Shown: positions 43,905 through 52,511 of the stretch, piece after piece | How positions within the stretch are numbered: position 1 is the first letter of the stretch | Layout: every line of letters starts with the position of its first letter | Assembly: GCF_000620785.1 (NCBI RefSeq) | Contig: NZ_JIAI01000013.1 | Location: forward strand, 150,653-214,652 | Reading direction: 5' to 3' | DNA: 64,000 nt | Origin: Actinospineispora acaciae DSM 45401 | GTDB lineage: Bacteria > Actinomycetota > Actinomycetes > Mycobacteriales > Pseudonocardiaceae | The notes under the pieces: model-generated | Databases searched by the model: none | The model's input: only the letters and a program-made list of their open reading frames with translations | What the model was told of the DNA's origin: nothing | Program-made: the position numbers and the translations under genes

Positions 43905-44665
43905 CGTTGTCGGTTGTCGATCGTGAACGGGGCGTCCACCCGCTCGGCCACAACATTCCCTTTGGAGTCACCTTCTACATAAACGACAGGCGCCGAGCGC
44001 GTCGGTGACGCGATCGGGTTCACCGGGTCAGACCGCTTCGCGGAGCTTGATGACTCCGGATTGCACAGCAATCGACTCAGACTTTCAGCGTCGAAGCCAG
44101 GGATCCGGACCCACGCGGTCGCCTGGTACTCTTTGTTCTTGAGCAGGATCGAGGTGAATTCGTCTTGTCGGACGTAGCGAGTACGCTCGCCACCGAACGC
44201 GACGCGGTAGGCATGATCGGAGCAGATCAATCCCGCATGTGTGAGGCTGCGCCCTCTGTTCAAGCATTGCTGGAAAAGTTTCTTGAATGCCTCCGCATCT
44301 ATCATCCTGGCGAGCGAGATCATCGGTGTTGTGAGCTGCCGGCCGCCGCCAATCGGGCCGATCTCGACAGCTACTCGGAGCTTGATCTCTGGCTTGCGCC
44401 AACGGTTGTAACCTTCGACGAGCTGATTAAGACGGTCGGCCATATCGAACAGCGAGCCGAGCCTGCGTCCGGGAAATGTCAGCAGCTCACCATCGCCGAT
44501 GAAGTCCCGTTTCAAAACGTCCGACTCAGCTCCCATTGAACGCAATGCATCGTCCGTCATCGTTGTCACCGCATCAGACACCGCCGTCAGGTGGTACCCC
44601 CGGTTGCTGGCCGACCTGACGACGTCCATCCTGAGCAGCGCCCGGTGGTCTGGAACAAGCTCCAT
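43901..44665 (-). CDS. Class III nucleotide-cyclase-like protein (Pycsar cyclase-like)
   Basis: A 254-residue protein. Residues 8-170 follow class III cyclases: the first metal Asp is Asp14 (LLRMDVVRSAS) and the second Asp58 in FIGDGELLTF, exactly 44 residues apart as in known enzymes. Then LRVAVEIGPIGG and LICSDHAYRVAF match the stand-alone actinobacterial group that includes Pycsar pyrimidine cyclases. The usual N-x-A-x-R transition-state motif is altered (MISLARMIDA), and the substrate Lys at Asp58-4 is Asp54, so activity and base choice are uncertain. The last 80 residues are a linker plus a short conserved-looking end. It is the first gene of a three-gene set. Confidence 0.72.
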   Translation of the reverse strand: MELVPDHRALLRMDVVRSASNRGYHLTAVSDAVTTMTDDALRSMGAESDVLKRDFIGDGELLTFPGRRLGSLFDMADRLNQLVEGYNRWRKPEIKLRVAVEIGPIGGGRQLTTPMISLARMIDAEAFKKLFQQCLNRGRSLTHAGLICSDHAYRVAFGGERTRYVRQDEFTSILLKNKEYQATAWVRIPGFDAESLSRLLCNPESSSSAKRSDPVNPIASPTRSAPVVYVEGDSKGNVVAERVDAPFTIDNRQR

Positions 44666-44695
44666 CCTGTGCCTCCCTCAACCACGTCCGAAGTG

Positions 44696-44707
44696 TTGTA
44701 CGGACAA
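44696..44707. promoter_or_regulatory. Possible Crp/Fnr-type operator before the cyclase-like gene
   Basis: TTGTACGGACAA has symmetrical outer halves (TTGT/ACAA) around CCGT/ACGG and lies 31 bases upstream of the cyclase-like ATG and downstream of the Crp-like gene. It may be where the neighbouring Crp-type protein binds. Confidence 0.35.
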
Positions 44708-44765
44708 GTGTGTGGTCGTGGGACATCTCGTACTCCCGGAAATCCGGGGGACTAGCGAGTCAGCG

Positions 44766-45416
44766 TCAGTCGCACCGGTTGAACCGCTGCTGCAGCTCGT
44801 CCGGATTGGTGATCAGGTAACTCAGCCGGCCCGTCTCGAGCAGCGCGGCGTTGCGCAGGGCTCGCAGCGCCACCTCCACGCTCTTCTCCGAAGCGGTGAG
44901 TGCTTGCGCGATGTCCCGCTGGCTGATCCCACGCATCAACAACCCGGCTTCGGTCTGTTGTCCGAAGTCAGCTGCCCATTGGAGGAGCGACACCGCAACC
45001 CGAGCCGTCAGATTGCGTGCCGCTGCGAGCTGCCGCGCGTCGGCACGCTCCTGACTGTGTAGCAGCGTTCGATCCACTAGATCTTGCACGTCGGTGTGCT
45101 CGGCGCGCAACCGGAGAAAAGTTCGGGCGGCGACGTGCACTGTGTAGCCCGCCGTCAGAGCAACGACATGGGAGCTTCTCGGCTGGCGGCTCATTACCCC
45201 TCGTTCGCCGATCAAGTCGGGCGCGCCGAGAAAGCCGAGCACCGAATCCGAGCCGTCTCGGGCCGGGAGGACGACTTTCGCTACGCCGGCTTCAAGCAAC
45301 AGCACCTCGTCGCTCGGAGTGCCGGCGATGAGGAGCCGCTCGCCGCGTGTGAAGCTCGCCGCCCGTCCACTCTGCCTCAGACGTTGCCACCCGCCACGCC
45401 AACCACCGATCGCCAC
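44766..45416 (-). CDS. Crp/Fnr-family regulator with a cyclic-nucleotide pocket
   Basis: A 216-residue protein: a cNMP-binding beta-roll (about residues 20-110), a dimer helix, and a C-terminal winged helix (ISQRDIAQALTASEKSVEVALRAL). The phosphate-binding cassette IGERGVMSRQPRSSHVVA keeps the key Glu71, Arg80 and Ser81, so cyclic-nucleotide binding is plausible; no Cys cluster for an Fnr iron-sulfur centre exists. GTG 45416 is the start. It ends 100 bases upstream of the cyclase-like gene on the same strand, which suggests it senses that protein's product. Regulators of this type also occur alone, so the link is by position and chemistry. Confidence 0.8.
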   Translation of the reverse strand: MAIGGWRGGWQRLRQSGRAASFTRGERLLIAGTPSDEVLLLEAGVAKVVLPARDGSDSVLGFLGAPDLIGERGVMSRQPRSSHVVALTAGYTVHVAARTFLRLRAEHTDVQDLVDRTLLHSQERADARQLAAARNLTARVAVSLLQWAADFGQQTEAGLLMRGISQRDIAQALTASEKSVEVALRALRNAALLETGRLSYLITNPDELQQRFNRCD

Positions 45417-45709
45417 GTTGAAGCATTGCAGCGTGCACGACCTCTGCTGCGCAACACCACTTCGTCAGCTTGCAGTCGGTGCCGACGCGAGGAGCGGCGA
45501 AGTTTGGAAGATCTGGTCGAGTAGCGATTACCTAGCGCGCATCTATCACAGTGTACTGGCTTGACCACTGTGTGTATCCGGACCGAACGCGTCCTTGTCT
45601 CGGATCACTGCTGCGGTGGCCAAACTCGCGGCCGAGGCTTGTGGTGGCCTCGGGTCACTGGTGAGACTGAGCATTCGACGGACGACAGGCGCTCGACGAA
45701 GGGGTCGGC
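45417..45709. other. Divergent intergenic region between the Crp-like gene and the histidine kinase
   Basis: No gene is visible in 293 bases. An inverted repeat CACAGTG (45547-45553) / CACTGTG (45566-45572) with a 12-base centre lies upstream of the Crp-like gene and contains TGTGA-like half sites on the minus strand. It is a possible autoregulatory site. Confidence 0.35.
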
Positions 45710-46966
45710 GTGACGCACTCGACGGTTGGCCACGCGTCCGCAGCGGCACGTTGTTCGACATGCCACGCGACCGAGCCGACCGCCGGGACTGACCAGGACC
45801 GCCGTGGCCAGCGGCGGTTGGCGGCCATTGCCCGGGCCGCGTCCAGCGTCGCCGATGCGGGTTCGTTGAGCGTCACGCTCGATGTGGTGGCGCGCGAGGT
45901 GGTGCAGGCCGAGCACATCGCGGCGGTGCAGATCCTGCGCGTCGAGGGCGGCACCATGCGGGTGCTGGGCAAGGCCGGGTTCACCGACGCCGAGGACTTC
46001 ACCGACCGGCTCGAGGAGTGCCGCCGGCTCGGCGCGCGGATGATGTTCGTCGAGGCGTTCCGGACCGGACGCCGCATCGTGGTGCCGCACCGCAAGGCCT
46101 CGGTGCTCGCCGACCCGGCGTGGGCGCCCCTGCATGCGATCATGGGAGCACCCGCGTGGGACAGCTTCGTCGCGGTCCCGCTGGTGGTACGGGGACGCCC
46201 GGTCGGCGTGATGAACGCCTTCTACGCGCCGGGCGAGATCCTGGACCCGGCGGCCTTGGAGTTCCTCGACGCCATGGCCGACCAGGCCGCGACGGCCGTC
46301 GACTCGGCCGACCTGCTGGCCCGGTCCCGGCACGACGCCCAGCTCGCCGAGCGCGCCCGGCTGGCCAGGGAGCTGCACGACTCGGTGGTGCAGCAGGTCT
46401 TCTCCATACGCATGCAGGCCAAGGCGCTGCGCGCCCAGGTCAGCGACGGGCGCTCGAGCAGCCCGGATCGGGTTCACGCGGTGGCGGACGAGGTTCTTCA
46501 GCTCGCCCAGGACGCACTTGCCGACCTGCGCGGCCTGGTGCACCAACTGCGCCCGGTCGAGCTGGTCGAACGTGGCCTCGCCGCCGCCGTCCGCGCCCAC
46601 GCCGAGTCCGTGCGGTCGCTGTCCCGCCTCGCCGTCGCGCTCGACCTGGACCCCGACGAACGGCTCGCGCGGCTGGCCGTGGACCTGCAGGAGGACGTGT
46701 ACCGGATCGTCCAGGAGGCGCTGCACAACGTGATCAAACACGCCGGGGCGGCGGAGGCTGTGGTACGCGTGCGAACCGGGAACGGGGAGCTGCTCGTCGA
46801 GATCAGCGACGACGGGGTGGGGCTGGCCGGCCGGGCGCCGAGGGCGGAGGCGCTCGGGCTGGTCTCGATGCGCGAACGAGCCGAACGATGGGGAGGCCGG
46901 CTGCGGATCGGCGACGGGCACCCCGGATGCCGCGTCCGGGTGAGCATCCCGAACGGCGGATGGTGA
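45710..46966 (+). CDS. GAF-domain sensor histidine kinase, NarL type
   Basis: A 418-residue cytoplasmic kinase: an N-terminal GAF domain (about residues 50-200, ending SFVAVPLVVRGRPVGVMNAFY), a HisKA_3 dimerisation domain with phospho-acceptor His223 in RLARELHDSVVQQVFS, and an HATPase domain with VQEALHNVIKHAGA (N box) and ISDDGVGL (G box). It has no membrane helix, so it senses an internal signal. GTG 45710 is the start. Its stop overlaps the response regulator start. It may control the carrier or the catabolic operons nearby. Confidence 0.92.
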   Translation: MTHSTVGHASAAARCSTCHATEPTAGTDQDRRGQRRLAAIARAASSVADAGSLSVTLDVVAREVVQAEHIAAVQILRVEGGTMRVLGKAGFTDAEDFTDRLEECRRLGARMMFVEAFRTGRRIVVPHRKASVLADPAWAPLHAIMGAPAWDSFVAVPLVVRGRPVGVMNAFYAPGEILDPAALEFLDAMADQAATAVDSADLLARSRHDAQLAERARLARELHDSVVQQVFSIRMQAKALRAQVSDGRSSSPDRVHAVADEVLQLAQDALADLRGLVHQLRPVELVERGLAAAVRAHAESVRSLSRLAVALDLDPDERLARLAVDLQEDVYRIVQEALHNVIKHAGAAEAVVRVRTGNGELLVEISDDGVGLAGRAPRAEALGLVSMRERAERWGGRLRIGDGHPGCRVRVSIPNGGW

Positions 46967-47640
46967 CCCCCGTGGGCGCCCGGGACGTGATCGACGTGCT
47001 CGTCGTCGACGACCACGCGGTGGTCCGGCGCGGGCTGAGCGTGTACCTGGAGAGCGCCGACGGCATCCGGGTCGTCGCGGAGGCGGCGAACGGCCGGGAG
47101 GCGCTGGAGCGGTTGCGGCGGCTCGCCGTCCAGCGGCGGCTCCCCCAGGTCGTGCTCATGGACGTGCTCATGCCGGAGATGGACGGCATCAGCGCGATCG
47201 GCGCGGTGGTCGCGGACTTCCCGGACGTCCGGGTCGTGGTGCTGACCAGCTTCGGGGAGATCGAGCGGGTGCATGCCGCGCTGCGCGCGGGCGCGGCGGG
47301 TTACCTGCTCAAGGACGCCGACCCCGACGAGGTGGCCGCCGCCATCCGCGTGGCCGCCCGGGGCGAGGTGCACCTGGACCCGGCCGTCGCCGGGCGGCTC
47401 ACCCGCCGGCTCGTCGGCCCGCCGACCGGGCTCGACGCGCTCACCTCGCGCGAGCGCACGGTCCTCGCCCTGGTCGCCCGAGGCCTGTCGAACCGGCGGA
47501 TCGCCGACGAACTGTACATCAGCGAGCGGACCGCGCGGACCCACGTGAGCCACGTGCTCACCAAGCTCCAGCTGTCCTCGCGGACCCAGGCCGCGTTGGT
47601 GGCCATCCGGGAAGGCCTCATCCCGCTGCCCATCCGATAG
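46960..47640 (+). CDS. NarL/LuxR-family response regulator
   Basis: A 226-residue two-domain regulator: receiver domain with acidic pocket VVDDHAVVR, phospho-acceptor Asp68 in VVLMDVLMPEMDG, and Lys in GYLLKDADPDE; C-terminal LuxR HTH (LTSRERTVLALVARGLSNRRIADELYISERTARTHVSHVL). It overlaps the kinase gene (ATG 46960 or GTG 46963), so the two form one system. A loose 8-bp inverted repeat (47641-47648 / 47686-47693) after the stop could end the transcript. Confidence 0.93.
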   Translation: MVTPVGARDVIDVLVVDDHAVVRRGLSVYLESADGIRVVAEAANGREALERLRRLAVQRRLPQVVLMDVLMPEMDGISAIGAVVADFPDVRVVVLTSFGEIERVHAALRAGAAGYLLKDADPDEVAAAIRVAARGEVHLDPAVAGRLTRRLVGPPTGLDALTSRERTVLALVARGLSNRRIADELYISERTARTHVSHVLTKLQLSSRTQAALVAIREGLIPLPIR

Positions 47641-47769
47641 CGGCTCCGCCCGGTCGGGCACAACGCGACATCCGTCTCGCCGCAACGGAGCCGTCCGTCC
47701 GACGACGCCCGCGACCGCGCCCTATTTACTCCTTGGGCGACGTCCTCACCACCGGCGGAGGTGGATCGC

Positions 47770-49044
47770 ATGGCCCGTCCCAGCGCGAGATCGCTGCTGC
47801 TCGCAAGCTGCGTCGGCACCTCGATCGAGTGGTACGACTACTACATCTTCGGCACGGCCTCGGCCCTGGTGTTCGGGCCGCTGTTCTTTCCCTCGTTCTC
47901 CCCGCTGGCCGGAACGCTCGCCGCGTTCGGCACGTTCGCCGTCGGGTTCCTGGCCCGGCCGCTCGGCGGGGCCGTGATCGGTCACTTCGGTGACCGGATC
48001 GGCCGCAAGGCGATGCTCGTGCTCACCCTGATGCTGACCGGGCTGTCCACGTTCCTGATCGGCGTGCTGCCCAGCTACGCCGCGGTGGGCGTCGCCGCTC
48101 CGCTGCTGCTGATCCTGCTGCGGATCGTGCAGGGCTTCGGGGTCGGCGGCGAATGGGGCGGGGCGGTGCTGGTGGCGACCGAGCACGCCGCGCCGCACCG
48201 GCGCGCGGCCTACGGCAGCTTCGCGCAGTTCGGGGTTCCGATCGGGGTGCTGACCTCCAACCTCGCCTTCCTCGCCGTCGCCCGGCTTCCCGACCAGGAC
48301 TTCAAGGCCTGGGGTTGGCGGGTGCCGTTCCTGCTCAGCATCGCGCTGCTCGTCGTGGGCCTGGTGGTCCGGCGCAGGCTCGCCGAGAGCCCGGAGTTCC
48401 AGCGGTTGAAGGACGAACGGCGAGTGCGCACGCTGCCGGTCGCGACCCTGCTTCGGCACCAACCGGGGGTGTCGCTGCTGGCCAGCGCCGCCGCCATCGC
48501 ACCGCCGGCGGTCGGCTACACGGTCATGGTGTACATGCTCGACTACGGCACCCGGGTGGCGGGGTTCGGCAGGGCCACCCTGCTCGGGCTGATCCTGCTG
48601 TCCGCGCTGCTGTGGATCGCGATGATCTACGTCGCGGCCCGGTGGGCCGACCGCTGGGGCAGCAAACGCATCTACACGATCGGCGCGGCCAGCGCGGTCG
48701 CCTGGGCGTTCCCGCTGTTCCTGCTGGTCGACACGGGCAGCGCGGCGGCCGCGCTGGTGGCGTTCCTGGTCGCCGGCGTGGTACAGGCCATCATGGCCGG
48801 CGCCCAGGGCGGGCTGTTCACCGAGATCTTCGAGGCGAGCACCCGCTACAGCGGGGCGTCCATCGCCTACCAGCTCGGCGGCATGATCGGCGGCGCGCTC
48901 ACGCCGATCGTGGCCACCGGCATCTTCGCCGCGTCCAGGTCGTCGACCTTGATCGCGCTGTACCTGGCCCTGCTGTGCGCCGCCAGCCTGGTGGCCGTCG
49001 TGGCCATCCGGGTGCCGGCGCCGGCCGGCCCCGAGCCCGCCTGA
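47770..49044 (+). CDS. MHS-family MFS transporter
   Basis: A 424-residue, 12-helix carrier of the metabolite:H+ symporter family (ShiA, ProP, KgtP, and aromatic-acid carriers). SCVGTSIEWYDYYIFGTASALVFG in helix 1, the loop GHFGDRIGRKAMLV and RIVQGFGVGGEWGGAVLVATEHAAPHRR are characteristic. ATG 47770 is chosen for GGAGG 8 bases upstream; GTG 47761 is an alternative. It is convergent with the acyl-CoA ligase of the aromatic operon and probably imports an organic acid used by it. Confidence 0.9.
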   Translation: MARPSARSLLLASCVGTSIEWYDYYIFGTASALVFGPLFFPSFSPLAGTLAAFGTFAVGFLARPLGGAVIGHFGDRIGRKAMLVLTLMLTGLSTFLIGVLPSYAAVGVAAPLLLILLRIVQGFGVGGEWGGAVLVATEHAAPHRRAAYGSFAQFGVPIGVLTSNLAFLAVARLPDQDFKAWGWRVPFLLSIALLVVGLVVRRRLAESPEFQRLKDERRVRTLPVATLLRHQPGVSLLASAAAIAPPAVGYTVMVYMLDYGTRVAGFGRATLLGLILLSALLWIAMIYVAARWADRWGSKRIYTIGAASAVAWAFPLFLLVDTGSAAAALVAFLVAGVVQAIMAGAQGGLFTEIFEASTRYSGASIAYQLGGMIGGALTPIVATGIFAASRSSTLIALYLALLCAASLVAVVAIRVPAPAGPEPA

Positions 49045-49063
49045 GCCGGCGGCGAGCTCGCGG

Positions 49064-50665
49064 TCACCGGGAGGCGTTCGGGCCGGCGAGCTGGTCGCTC
49101 GCCCAGCGCAGGTCGGCCTTGCCGGTGGCCAGCCGCCGCACCTCCGGCGCGACGACCACCCGGCGTGGCTTCTTGTAGCCGGCCAGCCGGGCGGCGACGA
49201 ACGCCCGCAGCTCGTCCGCGCCGACCGTCGCACCGTCCACCGGCGAGACCACGGCGGCCACCGCGCTGCCCCACTCCGGGTCGGGCACGCCGAGCACCAC
49301 CGCGTCGCGCACCGCCGGGTGGTCGCGCAGCACCAGCTCGACCTCCTCCGGGTACACCTTCTCGCCGCCGGTATTGATCACCGAGCTGCCCCGGCCGAGC
49401 AGCCGCACCCGGCCGTCGGGTTCCAGCACCGCCATGTCGCCGGGGATCGAGTAGCGGACGCCGTCGAGGTCGCGGAACGCGGCGGCGGTCCGTTCCGGAT
49501 CGTCCTGGTACCCGGCGCCGGGTGCCACCGGGGCGGCCAGCCAGCCGACCCGGCCCGGGGGCGCGTCGCGGTCGTGCTCGTCGAGCAGGCGAGCGCCCGG
49601 GGCGAGCGCGAAGGTACCGGCGTGGTCGTCCACGGTGGCCCTGGTGACCGACGAGATCGCGTACACGCCGCCCTCGGAGGCCGCGATCGCGTCCACCAGC
49701 TCCAGGTCGGCGTGCGCCAGCAACCGCCGTTTCACCGTCGGGCTCCAGATCGCCCCGATGCCGCGGATCCGCCGCAGGCTCTCCACGCCGAGTGGCTCGC
49801 CCGCGGCGGCCGCGCGGTCCAGCGCGTCCAGCAGCCGCAGCGCGAACGCGTCGCCGACGATGTGCAGGTCGGTGACCCGGTGCCGGGTGATCGCGGCGAA
49901 CAGGTCGTCCCCGGTGACCCGCCGGGTCGGCAGCAGCGCCACCGGGGCGCCGACGGTGAGGGCGCCGAGCGCGGAGTACAGCCCGGTGCCGTGCATCAGC
50001 GGCGACGCCGGCAGCGCCACCATCCCGCCGGGGCCGTGCGGGTCGATGGCCAACGCACGGCGCAGCGACTGGGCGCCGGGTTCGACGCCCAGGGTGGCCA
50101 GCGTGGCCGCGTACAGGCTGTGCAGCCGCTCGGCCTGGCTGCCCAGCACGGCCTTGGGCAGCCCGGTGGTGCCGCCGGTGAACAGCACCCACTCGGTGTC
50201 GCCGCGCGGCCGGCGGGGGTACCGGTCGGCGCCGGTGACCTCGGCGCCGAACCCGCCGGCGCCGATCGGCACGACCATCTCGCAGCCCGCCACCTCGGCC
50301 GAGGCCTCCCGCACCACGTCGACCAGGTCGGCGTCCGCGATCACCCCACGCGCGCCCGCGCTGGCCAGCACGTGGCGCATCTCCCCCGCGCGGTACCGGT
50401 AGTTCACGTTCACCGCCGTCGCGCCGAGCTTGAGCAGCGCATACAGGGCGGCCAGGTACTCGGGGCGGTTCCAGGCCGCGATGCCCACCCGGTCGCCGGC
50501 CCGGGCGCCGAGGCCGGCCAGGTGGCCGGCGAGCCGGTCGGCCAGCTCGTCGAACGCCGCCCAGGTCAGCTCCCGGTCACCGGCCGCCACCGCGAGCCGG
50601 TCCGGCGCCAGGTCGGCGATCCGCTCGAAGTGCGAGGCGAAGTTGCCGAGAGGAGCGCCGGTCAT
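49064..50665 (-). CDS. Acyl-CoA synthetase (AMP-forming)
   Basis: A 533-residue ANL-superfamily ligase activating a carboxylic acid through an acyl-adenylate to CoA. The P-loop FTGGTTGLPKA, the A5-like segment IAASEGGVYAISSVT, YSIPGDMAVLEPDGRVRLLGRGSSVINTGGEKVYPEEVE (hinge Asp and the NTGGEK motif) and the C-terminal Lys in ATGKADLRW are present. The substrate, fatty or aromatic acid, is not resolved. It is the last gene of the nine-gene operon and overlaps the amidohydrolase stop (ATGA). Confidence 0.9.
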   Translation of the reverse strand: MTGAPLGNFASHFERIADLAPDRLAVAAGDRELTWAAFDELADRLAGHLAGLGARAGDRVGIAAWNRPEYLAALYALLKLGATAVNVNYRYRAGEMRHVLASAGARGVIADADLVDVVREASAEVAGCEMVVPIGAGGFGAEVTGADRYPRRPRGDTEWVLFTGGTTGLPKAVLGSQAERLHSLYAATLATLGVEPGAQSLRRALAIDPHGPGGMVALPASPLMHGTGLYSALGALTVGAPVALLPTRRVTGDDLFAAITRHRVTDLHIVGDAFALRLLDALDRAAAAGEPLGVESLRRIRGIGAIWSPTVKRRLLAHADLELVDAIAASEGGVYAISSVTRATVDDHAGTFALAPGARLLDEHDRDAPPGRVGWLAAPVAPGAGYQDDPERTAAAFRDLDGVRYSIPGDMAVLEPDGRVRLLGRGSSVINTGGEKVYPEEVELVLRDHPAVRDAVVLGVPDPEWGSAVAAVVSPVDGATVGADELRAFVAARLAGYKKPRRVVVAPEVRRLATGKADLRWASDQLAGPNASR

Positions 50666-51552
50666 CCGGCCGCCGGCCCGGTCTCGAGGCCGAACAGCCG
50701 GGCCGCGTTGTGCAGCATCAGGTCCGGCTTGACCGAGTCGCGGATCTCGGTCCGCTCCAGGTCCGCCATCCACCGCTCCGGGGTGAACAGCGGGAAGTCG
50801 GTGCCGAACAGCACCTTGCGGCGCAGCAGCGTGTTCGCGTAGTGCACCAGCTGTGGCGGGAAGTACTTCGGGGACCAGCCGGACATGTCCAGGTACACCT
50901 GCGCCTTGTGCACGGCGATCGCCAGCGCCTCGTCCTGCCAGGGGAACGAGGGGTGCGCCATGATGATCGGCATGTCCGGGAAGTCCGCCGCGACGTCGTC
51001 CAGGAACAGCGGGTTGGAGTACTTCAGCCTGATCCCGCCGCCCCCGGGGGTACCGGCGCCGACCCCGTTCTGCCCGGTGTGGAACAGCGCGGGCAGCCGG
51101 TGCTCGGCCAGCACCTCGTAGATCGGGTACGCGGTCCGGTCGTTCGGGTAGAACTCCTGGACGCTGGGGTGGAACTTGAAGCCCCGGAACCCGTAGCGCT
51201 CGATCAGCCGGCGCGCCGTGCGGGCGCCCGCCCTGCCGCGCAGCGGGTGCACGCTGGCGAACGGGATGATCACGTCGTCGTGCTCGGCGGCCAGCTCGCC
51301 GATCTCCTCGTTCGTCGCGGCGTGCTCCTCCGGGTCGCCCAGGGAGTCGATGACGAACGCGACGGCGGCCATCCGCCGCTCCCGGTAGAACGCGGCGAGC
51401 CGGGGCAGGTCCATGCCGAGCACGTCGGACTTGAAGTGCGCCTTCATCTCCGCCATTCGCGCGCGGCCGGCCTCTGTCTGGCTGCCTCGGGTGGAGAAGT
51501 GCACGTGCGTGTGCACATCGATGGCCACCAGCCCCCGGGGATCCGGCGCCAT
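50662..51552 (-). CDS. Amidohydrolase (ACMSD-like, COG2159)
   Basis: A 296-residue TIM-barrel metal enzyme. The metal-site motifs are DVHTHVHF at the N-terminus, FKFHPSVQEF, LFHTGQNG, IIMAHPSFPW and the C-terminal FGTDFPLFTPERW. The family decarboxylates or hydrolyses ring-cleavage and beta-keto products of aromatic pathways. ATG 51552 has a strong GGAGGAG site; GTG 51555 lies one codon upstream. Adjacent to an extradiol dioxygenase and a CoA ligase, it could act after ring cleavage. Confidence 0.87.
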   Translation of the reverse strand: MAPDPRGLVAIDVHTHVHFSTRGSQTEAGRARMAEMKAHFKSDVLGMDLPRLAAFYRERRMAAVAFVIDSLGDPEEHAATNEEIGELAAEHDDVIIPFASVHPLRGRAGARTARRLIERYGFRGFKFHPSVQEFYPNDRTAYPIYEVLAEHRLPALFHTGQNGVGAGTPGGGGIRLKYSNPLFLDDVAADFPDMPIIMAHPSFPWQDEALAIAVHKAQVYLDMSGWSPKYFPPQLVHYANTLLRRKVLFGTDFPLFTPERWMADLERTEIRDSVKPDLMLHNAARLFGLETGPAAG

Positions 51553-52511
51553 CACCGCTCCTCCACGACCGGGTGGTGACAGGCCGCGAACCGGCCAGGG
51601 ATGACCTCACGCATCTGGGGAACCTCCTGGGCGCATCGTTGGGTGGCCAGCGGACAGCGGGTACGGAACCGACAGCCGCTGGGCGGGTTCACCGGGGACG
51701 GCACCTCACCCGAGCCGACCTCGGTGTGGCCGCCGTCGGCCTCGATCGACGGGATCGAGGACACCAGCAGCCGGGTGTAGGGGTGCACCGGCCGGTCGAA
51801 CAGCGCCGGCGAGTCGCCGATCTCGCAGATCCGGCCCAGGTACATCACGGCCACCCGGTCACTGATGTTGCGCACCACGCCCAGGTCGTGCGCGATGAAC
51901 ACCAGCGTGAGCCCGTAGCGGCGCTTCATCTCCTCCAGCAGGTTGAGGATCTGCGCCTGCACCGAGACGTCCAGCGCGGACACCGGCTCGTCGCAGATCA
52001 GCGCCTCCGGCTCCAGCACCAGGGCGCGCGCGATGGACACCCGCTGGCACTGCCCGCCGGAGAACTCGTGCGGCCGGCGGTCGGCCACCTGCGCCGGGTC
52101 CAGCCCGACCGCCTCGAGCACCTCCGGCACCACCCTGGCGCGCTCCGCGCCGCGCCCCCACACCCGCAGCGGGTCGCCGACGATGTCCGGGATCCGCCGC
52201 CGGGGGTTCAGCGACGAGATCGGATCCTGGAAGATCATCTGCAGCTTGGGCCGCACCGCCCGCAGCTCGGCCGCCGACAGCATGGTCAGGTCACGCCCGC
52301 CGAAGAACACCGAGCCGGACGTCGGCCGGGGCATCTGCATGATGGCCCGGCCGGTGCTGGACTTGCCGCACCCCGACTCGCCCACCAGGCCGAGGGTCTC
52401 GCCCCGGCGCACCTCGAGGCTGACCCCGGACACCGCGTGCACCGTCCGGCCGCCGTGGGTGGGGAACTCGACCACCAGGTCGGCCAGCCGAAGCACCACG
52501 TCGGGGTTCAT
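51552..52511 (-). CDS. Oligopeptide/dipeptide-type ABC importer, ATPase 2 (OppF/DppF-like)
   Basis: A 319-residue ATPase: Walker A GESGCGKS (44-51), Q-loop FQDPISSLNPRR, signature FSGGQCQR, Walker B ALICDEPVSALD, and the C-terminal oligopeptide domain with the Cys cluster in GCRFRTRCPLATQRCAQEVP. The ATG overlaps the stop of the first ATPase gene (ATGA). It powers the importer encoded upstream together with that protein. Confidence 0.93.
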   Translation of the reverse strand: MNPDVVLRLADLVVEFPTHGGRTVHAVSGVSLEVRRGETLGLVGESGCGKSSTGRAIMQMPRPTSGSVFFGGRDLTMLSAAELRAVRPKLQMIFQDPISSLNPRRRIPDIVGDPLRVWGRGAERARVVPEVLEAVGLDPAQVADRRPHEFSGGQCQRVSIARALVLEPEALICDEPVSALDVSVQAQILNLLEEMKRRYGLTLVFIAHDLGVVRNISDRVAVMYLGRICEIGDSPALFDRPVHPYTRLLVSSIPSIEADGGHTEVGSGEVPSPVNPPSGCRFRTRCPLATQRCAQEVPQMREVIPGRFAACHHPVVEER

